A stretch of 64,000 nucleotides of DNA. It comes from Luzula sylvatica. Its lineage: Eukaryota; Streptophyta; Magnoliopsida; Poales; Juncaceae. The notes beneath the pieces are model-generated. The model saw only the letters and a program-made list of their open reading frames with translations, was not told the DNA's origin and did no database searches. The position numbers and the translations under genes are program-made. Of this stretch, positions 35,571-46,635 are shown one piece after another. The stretch lies in contig OX326959.1 in NCBI GenBank assembly GCA_946800325.1, forward strand, positions 31,038,527-31,102,526. Direction: 5' to 3'. Positions within the stretch are counted from its first letter, which is position 1. Every line of letters starts with the position of its first letter.

Positions 35571-36655
35571 AGTGACTATTCATGTGTGTGTGTATGATGA
35601 ATGTGTACGTATTTTTTGTTTTGTATTTGGTTAAATTGTTGTTGTTTGTATCAGTTGTTATATTGATTCTTGTTTCAATTTGAATAGCAATTTAATTAGC
35701 AAACTTTTGTTTTGGACTTCGATATCTTTGATTCCCATACCATCATGTGATTTGGGGGCTCACCTTCAAATTTGAGATCATCTTTCTAAGCTTCATAATA
35801 TCCACACACACACACACACACAAAAATCATAGAATCTCCATGTGTGAACCATCTAAAAGTTTAAATGAAAAAAAGAAGAATCGTAATAATTATGTTCATA
35901 TTTTTTTAAGCAAAAGACTAACAAATATGTTATATTCAATATTTCTAATGAAATCATGTTCAACAATTTTTTAACAACTCATATTCATGCAAAAGAAAGA
36001 AATTAAAATTAAAATGTAAATTGTTGTTGGAAAAATACTTACTACAGAAGATTAAACTAGCAATGAACAAGAATAACTAAGTCCATTGGACTAAAATTAT
36101 GAAAAAGATGAACTTAAATACCTTTGGAAATTAAAATCATTAGCAAATATGATTGTAAATATTTCAATATTCAACGAATCATAATGAAAAAGGTGTTTGT
36201 CTTACTTGTACATTTTGGATTTATTTACTCTTTGCATAAAATGTTAGGAGAAAACACAGAGCAATCTAGGAAAGATTTTAAATTGGAAAATAAGATTTGT
36301 TATACGTGTAGATATTTTGTTGTCAAGGTAGGAAGACCTTTTATATCTTTTGAATTGGTGTAACTACTAATCAGTATGAAATTTGAGAAAAAAAATGTTT
36401 GTGCAATGAGGAAAAATAAGAAAGGAATTTAATTTAATGAGAATATTTTGGACAATATTGAATCGCAATTTGAGGAGATTAGATAGCAAGAATTATGGTA
36501 ATGGAATAGAGATTATCATTTATGTATTAGAACTAGAAAATAGATCTTTAAATAAATTAATAATGCAAATATGGGATAATATTAAAAAAAAGTTTAACCA
36601 ATACCAAATATATAATATAGTATTTTAATAAAGTATGATATACAGGGCCTTGTAT
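35571..36655. other. AT-rich intergenic sequence
   Basis: No gene. A short (CA)n lies at 35803-35821. Confidence 0.5.
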
Positions 36656-36658
36656 ATT

Positions 36659-36821
36659 CAGTGGTGTTAGGCACTACGCTACTCAAACCACGCAATGAAC
36701 CCGCATTCCATTTATATTTCAAATTTTGTTTTGAAACACATTAATTACTCATTGTATTAATAACTTTCTACTTACTTATTAACAGTACGGAGATAATTGT
36801 GGGGGTTGCTAAACATTATTG
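36659..36821. mobile_element. 163-bp MITE, CAGTGGTGTTAGGC family, copy 1
   Basis: Ends CAGTGGTGTTAGGC and GCTAAACATTATTG are an imperfect inverted repeat, with a 9-bp duplication TTGTATATT (36650-36658 and 36822-36830). An inverted copy of the same element is at 54618-54791. Non-coding. Length of duplication suggests Mutator-like. Confidence 0.88.
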
Positions 36822-36830
36822 TTGTATATT

Positions 36831-38327
36831 TTGGAGGCTCTACCTATTTAGCCCCGTAGTCTAATTTGCCATTCCATTTGTTTTTTTTTTAGTTTTCATT
36901 TTAAGCAATAAAAAATTAGTTTGGAACCTTTTTTGCAAGCGAGAGTAGGCAGGCCCAAAATTAGAAGGCCCCCAAATTTAAAAAGTATATATGTATTTTA
37001 TAAGACAATCCAAAATTTTATCCTGGCAAATTTGATGAGAGTAAGGAAGAGAATGGCAGTATGTTTGTGAACATGAATGGAGTGCCAATTTTTGATATCG
37101 AGTCCTAAAAGGAGGTCAAGTTGACATCGAGTGCCAATTTTTGAGTGACCAATCTTGTACTTGGACCAAAAAGGTCCATCCCATATTATCGAATCAACCA
37201 CCACCTGTTTAAGGAAATTAAAAAAATTAACAATATGGCCCAAACAAATACTAAACTTTTCTATAAACAATATGGCCCACCAGTTCAAATTTTGAAAAAT
37301 AAAAGGAGAAAAGAATCTACGAGGTGGTATTAACTATTAATAGGACTTCTCCAAACACCCAATTTGGTCCAAGCAACGGCTTTATCGCTACTCAGTGGCT
37401 TCATCTGTATCGGTTGTCCCACGGTACCAATCAACCGCGAGTTCGTCAAATCCTTGCTCCATTTGATCATTTTTCTAGTTTCAACTTCTCTCTTTGCCAG
37501 AGAAAAATAACGGAACTGGCTCTTTTGTCGCCTGCTCTTCGTCGTGCAAATTCTACTTCTCTTCACAAAGAAAGGAATTGCCTTTTCTTCACCCGACTTT
37601 ACTCGCCTGAGCAGAACATCCGAACAATCGCCTCCTCTTCCTTCTTTTTCGCGCGTCGCGTGAAAGCTGGGATTTTCTTTGGATGGGGGTATATGCTGGG
37701 CGAGCGACCGACGGCACGGAATCGGACGAGCGAGAGAGAACGAAGAAGAAGAGCATCCAACGATGAAGAAACAAAGAGCCTGGAAGAAGGAGAGCACGAC
37801 CCAATGTTTAAGATTATATATGTGTAAAGATATTCTTTGTTTCCCTCTTAATTTATGATTTTTTTTTCATTTTGATGCTAAGATACACTAAGATGAGACA
37901 GATGGATGAAAAACGCATCGAAAGTGATTGATGAAATGCCATAAAAGAATTTGGTATTTTGGGGCACTGACGAACCCGACGAGGTCAAAATGCTTAGTCT
38001 CTTGGTACTTGTTACACCGGGCTTGCTTTTTCAGCTTCCTAGTCGATACATGCTTCGGGTAAGCAAAGATTATAACAAGTATTCGAATGTGTCGATAAAA
38101 TTATTTTGTTTGTGGATGTTTGTTTTTGTAAGAATTATAAAGACATTTGTTCTTATATATTTGCAAACGAAGCATATGCATAAACATGTTCGATATAATC
38201 ACAATACATTTCACTAAATTAATTACAACACAAATTAAATAAGGGTGATTATGTAGTAGACCCTTTTGTTAAAAGGATATTTTGGAAATACAAAAGTTAA
38301 CATGTGTTTGTTTATTTGACCTCTTCA
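36831..38327. other. Intergenic sequence with a less AT-rich block
   Basis: The block 37330-37800 is richer in GC, ending in an Arg/Glu-rich purine stretch; open frames of 155-167 codons on both strands (plus 37324-37827) have no domain I recognise. It resembles leader or promoter DNA more than a gene. Confidence 0.45.
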
Positions 38328-38337
38328 TTTCATTAAT

Positions 38338-39908
38338 CAAAAAGTCTATGGTGCAGGAAATAACTTACCGAAGTCATACCGAAGCGTGAGGTGGAACAAA
38401 TATTTCTTGATGTGCCACCTCAGCATGACTAATGTAGCTTCTTTCTATCTATAGAGTCTTAATATTTTCTCTAATACATTTCCATTAATGATGAGAACTT
38501 TTTTCTTGGTCTCCAATTCCGTCCAATTCTATTTCGTTAGAACTTTTGAAAGTAGAAACCATCGCCAGATATCCTCATTGTAATCTCACCAGAAAATCTA
38601 AAATTGCTCAAAGCTGCTCGAGGCCATTCTCATCTCGATTGCTTCAGTGGGAGACTTGTTCAGATTACGAAATTTGAGTTCTTGGTCGGATCACGAAAAT
38701 GGTTAATCTAATGTAACGAAATGCAATTGAATAAATCGAATTGTCCATTATGGGTTTTGTCAATCTAAGATAATCAAATTGTCTAATTCAAATATGTAAA
38801 CTAACAAACAAACAAAATTTATAATCTCAACTACAAGTCTACAAGTTATTTGCCGATACAAAACTTGCTAAAAGTACTCATCAAAACCTCTTCAGAAATA
38901 TCCTTGCCACTCAACTCGCCGAGAGCCTAACGCACTTCGTTCTTGACTGTCCGGATGCGTAAACCTAATATCGTTTCCAATATATACATTTGCTATTAGA
39001 GTTATGTTATGAAAAAAATAATGAATATAGTGGGAAATTTTGAGAGCCAAACAACTCTAAAACAAAAAGTTTTATCCGTAAGAAACTTGCATAGTTGCAT
39101 AATTTGACATGACATGAAGACACCTGCGATTATCATATTTTAAGGCTTAATTGTCGAATTTGTGTAGTTAATGATGCAAATATATTGCAAAATTGAGTAT
39201 TAGAATTACGATTGAAGTTTATTTGGTTCTTGATTGGATCTTCACAGAATTTATCTATTTGATTTTGATCTCAATTTCTAACTATTCAGATCAGTAAGGT
39301 GAAAATGTCCATGTGTTTAGCTATTTTGATACTAATTTTAGCTTCTTGCGTGTCCGGGAAATAAAAAACAATTCACGATTCAATATAAATGCTCACCTGA
39401 GCTTTTCTGATCAGCACACTGAAATTTCTCTGAAATCTCGCGCAAGGCAATTATTGCCTCATGTCTCTTAAACACGACCTGATCTCAACAATCAGAGGTA
39501 AATCTCTTGGCGAGAGGCGAATTTAGAGAGGTGAAGTCTCGCGAGGCTGTGAAGTTGGGCGTCACGACAAGATCTGGAGGTCGACGAGAATCGAGATACG
39601 ATGAACAGAAACACAAGAAAGAATGAGTTGGAGTCGTGGAGAAGGATGCATGATCTGGAGAATGAGGAGAGGAGGTGAAATCTTGAGGTGGAGACCGTAG
39701 ACGTGGAGTGGAGGCGGAGCGGAGGTGAAGTGTGGAGATTGGAGGTAGAGCTGTGGGGAAAATGATACGAAGGGGGAGAAGGTGAATTTTTATTTTCTTT
39801 TCCAAATAGACCTAGTATTTTACGTGGAAGTCTAGATAGATGGGACCCAACTCCACGTCACACTTCGGTAATATTTCTGTAAGTTATTTCCTGCACCTAG
39901 ACTTTTTG
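38338..39908. mobile_element. Pack-MULE-like element carrying an MnmE gene fragment
   Basis: Ends CAAAAAGTCTATGGTGCAGG and CCTGCACCTAGACTTTTTG begin inverted repeats that extend inward about 60-100 bp (through GAAATAACTTAC). An exact 10-bp duplication TTTCATTAAT lies at 38328-38337 and 39909-39918. Long inverted ends and this duplication length fit Mutator-like elements. Inside are a host gene fragment (38846-38943) and a GC-richer block (39480-39790) of unknown origin. No MURA-type transposase is seen, so the element is non-autonomous. Confidence 0.85.
38846..38943 (-). pseudogene. Fragment of tRNA modification GTPase MnmE/TrmE, C-terminus
   Basis: MnmE-type GTPases, with MnmG, modify the wobble uridine of certain tRNAs; in plants they are predicted for organelles. 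On the minus strand the sequence reads ALGELSG then ISEEVLMSTFSKFCIGK and a stop, matching the family's C-terminal tail with its invariant FCIGK ending. Just upstream the frame has a TAG between VR and AL, and a splice acceptor-like GGACAG precedes it, so this looks like the last exon with a nonsense change. Only about 30 of the usual 450 or more residues are here. It lies inside the TIR element 38338-39908 and is best read as captured host DNA. Confidence 0.7.
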
Positions 39909-40055
39909 TTTCATTAATTATTATGATTCATTTTTAGTTCCTTATATTTTCTTTTTTCATTGATCTCCTTCCAACTCTCTCTCTCTCCGCCATTATTTCT
40001 TTGTCCTCTCCATCTAAAATGAGAAAAAATGAGATCTTTTCCTTATTTTAATAAT

Positions 40056-40057
40056 GA

Positions 40058-40101
<44 letters not shown>
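40056..40101. repeat. (TA)n-(CA)n microsatellite
   Basis: About 17 TA units run into ACACACACAC, directly abutting the left end of the 1.74-kb element. Confidence 0.93.
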
Positions 40102-40102
<1 letters not shown>

Positions 40103-41838
40103 GAGGGAACCTACATAGCTTGTACAAGCAATCCTGTTTTTTTTGCTTGTAAGTTTTTCACCGTTAGATCTGCTTTTAGATCCGCAAAGATTTAAAACGA
40201 CCCGCTTCCGTTTAAGATTAAACTCCGTCATTGTCTTCTTCTGTTTATCTACGAAGCTCATCTCCCTTTCACCTTTCTATTCTAGGACGAAGAGAAACTC
40301 TCCAAGGAAGACAAGTGACTGGAAAAATGGAGGCTGGCGAAAAGAGCTCTTCTCTGCCTCTATCTGGTTCGCCATGTTTCTTATTTTCAAGAGGACGACA
40401 TCAACTCAATCTCCAGCGCGCACGAACTCCATATTCTGTAATTTTTATGGTGTCGTTATTCTTTCGATCTGCAGATTAGAGTTAAAGGAGGACCGATTGA
40501 TATTCGAAAGTTCTGATTTATCCTTATTGGGTGTAATATCGGTCTTGACGGGGGCTGATTTGCACTGATTAAGGGCTGATTGAAGTGTTTGGTAGTTGAT
40601 TTGGGACTGCGACAGGAGAGGGGAGGGGAATTAACATTTGAAGAAATGAATCCATCGAGAAAGCCCTCACGCCTCTACCCTGGCTACTGCACTGCTGCTC
40701 GTACGACCATTGTGGTTTGTAGCAGCCTCGTAATTTCTGATGCGGCTCCTTGCAATTCATGACAGGATCCTTGCCCCTTCAACAACCCCTCAACCAATTC
40801 ATTTTTCTTGATCCTCTCTCAATTTCAACTTTGTTATGCCAGTTGATTGGACATGATTGTGATTTTTTTGTTTCATAGGGACATGGATGCAAAATTACAC
40901 TAGGATTTGTTATACCAATTGATTGGGGTTCTTACACTTTGTTCAATTAATAATTATCATTAGATTGATGCAAATTTCAGCTAGAATTTTTAAGAAGAAC
41001 TTTACTAATTTCAGCTACCATTTGTTCAGCTTCATCTAGAATTTTTAACAAAATTTATTTGTATTTAATTTTAATTTCATCTTGTTGAGAATTGTAGGTA
41101 TAACACTTTTAGTTAAGGCACAAATTGACTGGTACAAATTCTTGTACTAGTGTTTGTGGTACTAAGGATGCCATTGCCGTCTTGGAAATAGACAGAGAGG
41201 GACCATAATGCCTTTATGTTGGCACTTCTCGCCGCATAGATCGATACAAAGGGTTATTAAGCCTCTATGTTGCTATTTCTCTTTATTTTACCACAAATTT
41301 TCAATGCAATTTCTTCCTCGATAACTCGTGCTGACTTGGCCTACAGCATAAAATGTCTCGTTTGAAGACTCGATAAGACTATCAATTGGGCTGTTAAGCA
41401 TTCATTTTAACTATTTTTCAGATAACACCCTGTATTTTTTACTATCTGCAAATTATGTGTTCTATAAGGGTATTTTTTGTAATTTCGAAAAAGTAGAGGG
41501 TTTAGATGAAAAAAAATCATCTTTTTGTACATAAACGCATGGAGATGATACAACTTCGAAGCGGTCTTCTGCGTTGACCTGTTGGCAAGGAGAGAGAAAA
41601 TTTGTGAGATTTTTGGTACTGATCGGAGAGAATGGAAGGAAGGAGTCACGTAACACAAAACAGAGTATATTTGCGGGATGTGTTTTCCTCTGTTTTTTTA
41701 TATTGCCACCGGTAGCTAAGTAACGGAGTGAGTTAGAATTAATGAGCGTTTATTTTAGAAGATCGCGAAGGCAGATCTAACGGAAAAACTCACAAGCAAA
41801 AAAGTAGGATTGCTTGTACAAGTTACATAGGCTCCCTC

Positions 41839-41839
<1 letters not shown>
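40102..41839. mobile_element. 1.74-kb TIR element inserted in (TA)n
   Basis: The left end AGAGGGAACCTACATAGCTT and the right end, whose complement reads AGAGGGAGCCTATGTAACTT, start inverted repeats of about 85 bp that continue through TGTACAAGCAATCCT and GTTAGATCTGC. Both sides are (TA)n, so the target was a TA microsatellite. The interior has a GC-richer block at 40230-40760 and pyrimidine-rich stretches, but frames of 60-141 codons match nothing I know. Known rice Micron elements also sit in (TA)n; kinship is not shown here. Confidence 0.78.
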
Positions 41840-41882
<43 letters not shown>

Positions 41883-41886
41883 TATG
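41840..41886. repeat. (TA)n microsatellite
   Basis: About 22 TA units with one G interruption, abutting the right end of the element. Confidence 0.93.
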
Positions 41887-41889
41887 GAT

Positions 41890-43070
41890 TTTCCTTTTTT
41901 CATGGTAATTTGGGAAGTAATGGAAATCTTGAAAAACTACATAAACTAATGAAACTGAAAGACATAAACTAATTATAAGTTTCACTTTTTACTATCTTTT
42001 AATTGTTTTTTTTTTCCTTCTATGTAAGAATCATGAAAGAATCCCAAACCATCGTGTACCTTTAATTAAGGTGCCCTTAATGTTTTTTTGTTTTTTTTGT
42101 TTTTTCTTTGCAAAATTCATAAGTATCTGTAACTACAAACACTCTTTATGAAAAATGAGCAAGACAAGCACCTCCTCTTTCACAAAAAAAGAATCACAAA
42201 AGAACAAATAGACATTTATGAGAGACATGAATATGATATATTCAAATTATATGTATGTTTGTATATATTTTTTTTTTATTGAAATGTTCTTCTTTCTTTT
42301 ATTTCAAGGGAAAAACCTCTCATCTAGGCTCCTCAAATATCGGCAAAAAAAATGTTGGTCATTTGAATTTTTTTGTACATTTTTAACGGCTAATTATTAC
42401 ATTAGTTCACTCTTGGCTTTTCTGTTTGTTGAATATTCACTGTCAATTAACTTCGACACTTAAAAACAATGACGTCATCATGGAAAAATATTCCAAGAAA
42501 AAAAAAATTTGAAATTTTGTTTACATGCATCATAGATTTGACCACTGAATTGATAAAATTTTATAATTGAATAAAGAATTGAGGAAATTATTTGATATAT
42601 TTTAAATCTCTACTGTAAAATTTGACTAGTTAATAATAATTAAATAATAATTAATAAATGTTCTGTATATATTTCAACAGTTTCCATGTATCACGGATCT
42701 TCTACCAATATCAATGTGTATCTTTTTTGTTTTTGTTTTTGAATTAGGGTTGTCAGTGATAATTTTACAATTTGGTTCTTATAAAATTATAATATTACCC
42801 GAAATTCCATTCCGCAGCCACAAATGTGCCGTTTCGGAGAATCATATACATACCTGCATCACGAAATATTCTCGCAAATTTTACTAAACCAAACCAGTCT
42901 AATAATACTGTAAAAAATCACTTTAAGTAAACCAATAATAATTTTGCTAACACGTATGCAAATAAACTTCGAGTAAGTTCATACATTACAATGTTTTCTC
43001 AAGTAAAATACACATTTACTAATAAAAATAAAATAAAATAAACTATTACAAATAATACATAATTTGCACT
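41890..43070. other. AT-rich intergenic sequence
   Basis: No gene or defined repeat recognised. Confidence 0.5.
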
Positions 43071-43079
43071 CCCTGAGAT

Positions 43080-43746
43080 TAGGGCTGCAACTTTAGCTCG
43101 TGGCTCGTGGCTCGCTCGAGCTCGACTCGATAATAATTCGATAATAGCTCGCTCGACATTAACTCGAAATTAAACGAGCCGAGCCGAGCTAGCTCGAACG
43201 CTTATTGAGCCGAGCTTGAGCCAGACTCGGCTCGCTCGTATTAAGCTCGAAAAATTTTTGTGCTCGATTTAAAAAATTAAATATTTTTATCATAATTAAT
43301 TCATATTATATATATTATTATAATTAGAAAATTTTATAAAGAAATTTTTTATCTCCATAATAATTCCAATTCATGTTACAACTTAGGTCCTTAAAAATAA
43401 TATTAACTAAGGGACACAAATTAATAATACCATGTTCAAATCCTATTTTTTATGTTTTGTGTTGTATGTTTGATTTATTATTGTTATGTTTTAAGATATT
43501 TTGGTATTTAAAATATTTTATGTATATTCACAATTATTATAATTTTTTTAATTAAAATTCAAGTTATTTTTTTAATTGAGTTACTGTTGAGCCGAGCCGA
43601 GCTAGCTCGAATTAGAACGAGCCGAGCTCGATCTTCATTTTTTAGCTCGAACCATAATTCTAAACGAGCCGAGCCAGCTCGAATAAGTTCCAAGCCGAGC
43701 TTGAGCTTGGCACAGCTCGCTCGAGCTCGGCTCGTTTGCAGCCCTA
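43080..43746. mobile_element. Non-autonomous hAT element, copy 2
   Basis: Same family and orientation as 879-1541, 667 bp, ends TAGGGCTGCAA and TTGCAGCCCTA, exact 8-bp duplication CCTGAGAT at 43072-43079 and 43747-43754. The two copies are nearly identical over most of their length, suggesting recent activity of the family. Confidence 0.93.
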
Positions 43747-43981
43747 CCTGAGATTCGTGAAATTAAGCTGCATATTATCGATGGAATTTTAAAACTAAGG
43801 ACTGCAATTAAAATATAAAACAGAGAATTAAGAATAGAAAGATAGATATAATTGTGAAATCAAGAGGCTCACAAGGGCTAAAATGAAAAAGATCCCCAAA
43901 GTATGCGTCAAAGAAATGGTCGAAGACCCTGGTGAAGAAGGCGATGAGAGTGTCGAAGTCTGGCTCAGTGGAAGGAGAAGC

Positions 43982-44116
43982 TTCATCACGACGCTTATTG
44001 GAAATTGTCTTTTCTCGCCGGGCTTTTCGAAGCTGAATCAAGTGCATATCTGTCCTCCACCGAGCCTTAACGACATCCCCTTGCCCCTTGTATGTCTTCT
44101 TCGCCGATTCGCCGGC
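43982..44116 (-). pseudogene. Importin-beta-binding (IBB)-like fragment
   Basis: A 45-codon open stretch on the minus strand contains KKTYKGQGDVVKARWR followed by LRKARREKTISNKRR. The pattern of YK, an Arg-rich block and a KRR end, with matching spacing, resembles the N-terminal IBB domain of importin-alpha, which binds importin-beta for nuclear import. The sequence after it does not continue as armadillo repeats and there is no start codon in frame, so it is at most a fragment. A basic stretch can resemble IBB by chance; confidence is limited. It follows a 190-bp repeat shared with the SMG7 fragment. Confidence 0.35.
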
Positions 44117-44344
44117 ATACCACCACCACCAACAGAGGAGAAATTGTTAACGGATTTGGGATAAACGGTGGAGGCGTAAGTGTTTGGGTGGGGGAGACAA
44201 AAGAGGAGAAGTTGGTGCACGAAATAATGATGTGGACCAGTGGTTCACATAAACCAAGGACAGGTAAGACCACAATTATATTTACTTCACTTGTAACTAT
44301 GCTACTTCCAACCACAGTAGTTCTAATTACTGTAGTGTAAGTTG

Positions 44345-44858
44345 GGTAACTATCGTAATTCCCAAGATTTACCACATCCTTTTTATTCATTTACCATCTG
44401 AGCTTTTTTTCAGACCCTCACAACCTAAAACAAAACAATACCAAATTATTATTCCATTATCATCAACCAACCAACCACATTATCATGAAGTACTTGAAGA
44501 GAACTTAAAAACACAGAAGAGTAGTAAATTTGAAAAAAAAGGCTGCAACTTAAAACACAGAAGAGTGGTCCACATTATTCCATTATCATGAAGTACTTGA
44601 AGAGAACTTAAAAAGTAAAAACACAGCAGTAGTAAATTTGCAAAAAAAAGCTGCAAGTGTGTGTGGTGGGTCCCACAATTCCACATTATTCCACATCAAC
44701 CAACCAACCAAACCAATTCTTCAGCCAATTACTCCAACTATATATGCATTCAAAACTTAAAAATTAAAAAAATACAAATAATAATAATTTTAATTTAATT
44801 AAAAAAGATTTATATAATAGTACCTGCAATTTAGGATGGTAAGAACTATAACAAGTTC
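44345..44858. other. Intergenic sequence with a short internal duplication
   Basis: ATTCCATTATCATGAAGTACTTGAAGAGAACTTAAAA-type sequence occurs twice (near 44450-44520 and 44575-44640). No gene. Confidence 0.55.
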
Positions 44859-45863
44859 TCACACGAAAAAACGGCCCGACCAAATCGAATTCTGAAGATC
44901 GTCTTGTTGCCCGTTCATATTAATATTATTATTACTATTATTAACATTATTACCCGAGGGCTCGAAAAGCTGAAAATCCTTCACTCCCACATTCTGCGTA
45001 CCAGAAACCGGTACGCTCCAACTAGGATACCCAAAACTCGTACCGCCAAACATATCCATACCAGTACCACTAGCAATACCTTTACCGGAACCGAAATTCA
45101 TGTAATTGTTGTAACCCAAGTGATTGGTATTCATACCGTGATTCGGTACGGGCTGGTACTGGTTCAAATATCCATATTCATTATTCGGATAATTTACCAT
45201 TTCGTCAGGCCTTTTAATAGGATTCGGCACGGTATTAAAGCCAGGTGGTGGGCCGTTCACCGCAGTGTTAAAGCCAGGTGGCGGCCCCATGTGTCTGACA
45301 GGTCGACTCACCGGATTTGGTTTCTCCTTTGATACGGGTAGCCTATCCATGAACCGGGTACCGAGTCCCCCCTCACTCGGTGCGCCGAATCAAGTACAGA
45401 GGGCATTGTTGACATCATCATGCTCGATGAAAATGGACTTTGGTTCATAAACCCATTCGATATCATATTATCGATGTTAAATCCAAGTTGTGGAGAAGGA
45501 GGAGAAGGAATGTGAGAAGGAAAAGGAAGTTTATTCTCTCCAATTGTGAAATTATTTCGCTGCTCTAGAATTTGATTCTCTGCCATTGCGAAATTGTGCA
45601 AACCAGTAGATAACAACGCTACGTAATCCAAATTGTTCAAGGGAGGAATTTGCAAGGAAGAATTGCGGAGATTCAATCTGTTGTCTAGAATGTTACTGCT
45701 CTTGAACTGGGAGGAATTTGTTATCGGAGCGGTTACGGAGCTCATTCAACCCTGCTGAGGATATTTGAATGTTTCGATCTATGAAATACCCCTGTATTTC
45801 TTAAAACTCTCTCTCCACCGAATCAGCATCGCCATAAAGGCCTTTATATCTCGCCAAATCGTC
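44859..45863 (-). pseudogene. SMG7-like pseudogene fragment
   Basis: SMG7 is a nonsense-mediated mRNA decay factor with an N-terminal 14-3-3/TPR-like region that binds phosphorylated UPF1. On the minus strand, 45863-45801 follows an AG acceptor and reads ARYKGLYGDADSVERE then a stop, matching a conserved stretch of that region. From 45389 to 44859 another frame reads GGLGTRFMDRLPVSKEK, RPVRHMGPPPGF and a terminal WSGRFFV, the typical plant SMG7 C-terminus. Between them, 45745-45390 is open in a third frame and unassigned. The frame change near 45390, the early stop and the loss of most of the roughly 1,000-residue protein show a broken copy. Codon use in the tail is Asn-rich. It may have been captured or left after deletions. 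Confidence 0.82.
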
Positions 45864-46105
45864 CTAAAATCAAGCAACGACGACAAGATAAAAGTCCTTT
45901 CTTCATTTCCTTCTTTCTCTTCTCGTCTTTTTACTGGGTCGATTTTGGGATAAACGGTGGAGGCGTGAAGTGTTTGGGTGGGGGAGACAAAGAGGAGAAG
46001 TTGGTGCACGAAATAATGATGAGGACCAACGAAGTGGTTCACATGAACCAAGGATAGGTAAGAACACAATTACATTTAATTCACTTGTAACTGTGCTACT
46101 TCCAA

Positions 46106-46600
46106 GGACAATAGTTATAATTACGGTAACTATGGGGTTACGGCAGTTCCAAATACCATTTTAATATTACGATAGTTAAAAATACCGTAGTTGGGAATAC
46201 GATAGTTTCAAATACAGCAGTTGGAATAACGGTAGTTTGAAACACCGTATTTGGTTCTACTATAGTTCAAACTACCATAGTTGCTTTAACGATAGTTCAA
46301 ACTATCGTGATTGGTTTTACGGTAGTTCCAACTACCATAGTTGGTTTTACGATAGTTTTCAATACTGTATTTGTGTTTACGGTAATTTCAACTACCGTAG
46401 TTGAATTTACCATAATTGCAATTACCGTAGTTGTTTTACGGTAGTTCCAACTACCGTAGTTGAATTTACCATAATTGCAATTACCGTAGTTTGTTTTGCT
46501 GTAGTTCCAACTACCATAGTTGGTTTACGGTAGTTCAAAATACCGTAGTTGCCTTTGTGAGTTGTGATACGGTACTTTTAACTGCTGTAGTTGCAAATAT
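46106..46600. repeat. Minisatellite of 30-bp hairpin units
   Basis: About 16 units of 29-30 bp. The core of the best units is ACGGTAGTTCCAACTACCGT, a dyad with 9-bp arms and a 2-base centre, followed by AGTTG and a T-rich spacer. Units vary in ways that often keep the dyad. No reading frame of note. It starts where copy B of the 190-bp repeat ends; only a trace is visible beside copy A (about 44290-44365). Confidence 0.92.
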
Positions 46601-46635
46601 GTTTTTGTTTTTTTAAGCGGTCGTTCAAATTCTAA

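Larger units (their letters stand above)
44153..46130. repeat. Two direct copies of a 190-bp repeat flanking the SMG7 fragment
   Basis: Copy A is about 44153-44344 and copy B about 45941-46130; both contain ATAAACGGTGGAGGCGT, GTTTGGGTGGGGGAGACAAA and GTGCACGAAATAATGATG, and end near CTTGTAACT. On the minus strand each copy stands just upstream of a gene fragment: B before SMG7, A before the IBB-like piece. Copy B continues into the 30-bp minisatellite. Confidence 0.88.

Noticed and set aside
37324..37827. A 167-codon gene
   Set aside because: No recognisable domain, a similar-size frame on the opposite strand, and purine-rich leader-like composition.
46106..46600. A CRISPR array
   Set aside because: Units are contiguous 30-bp hairpins without unique spacers, in a plant genome.
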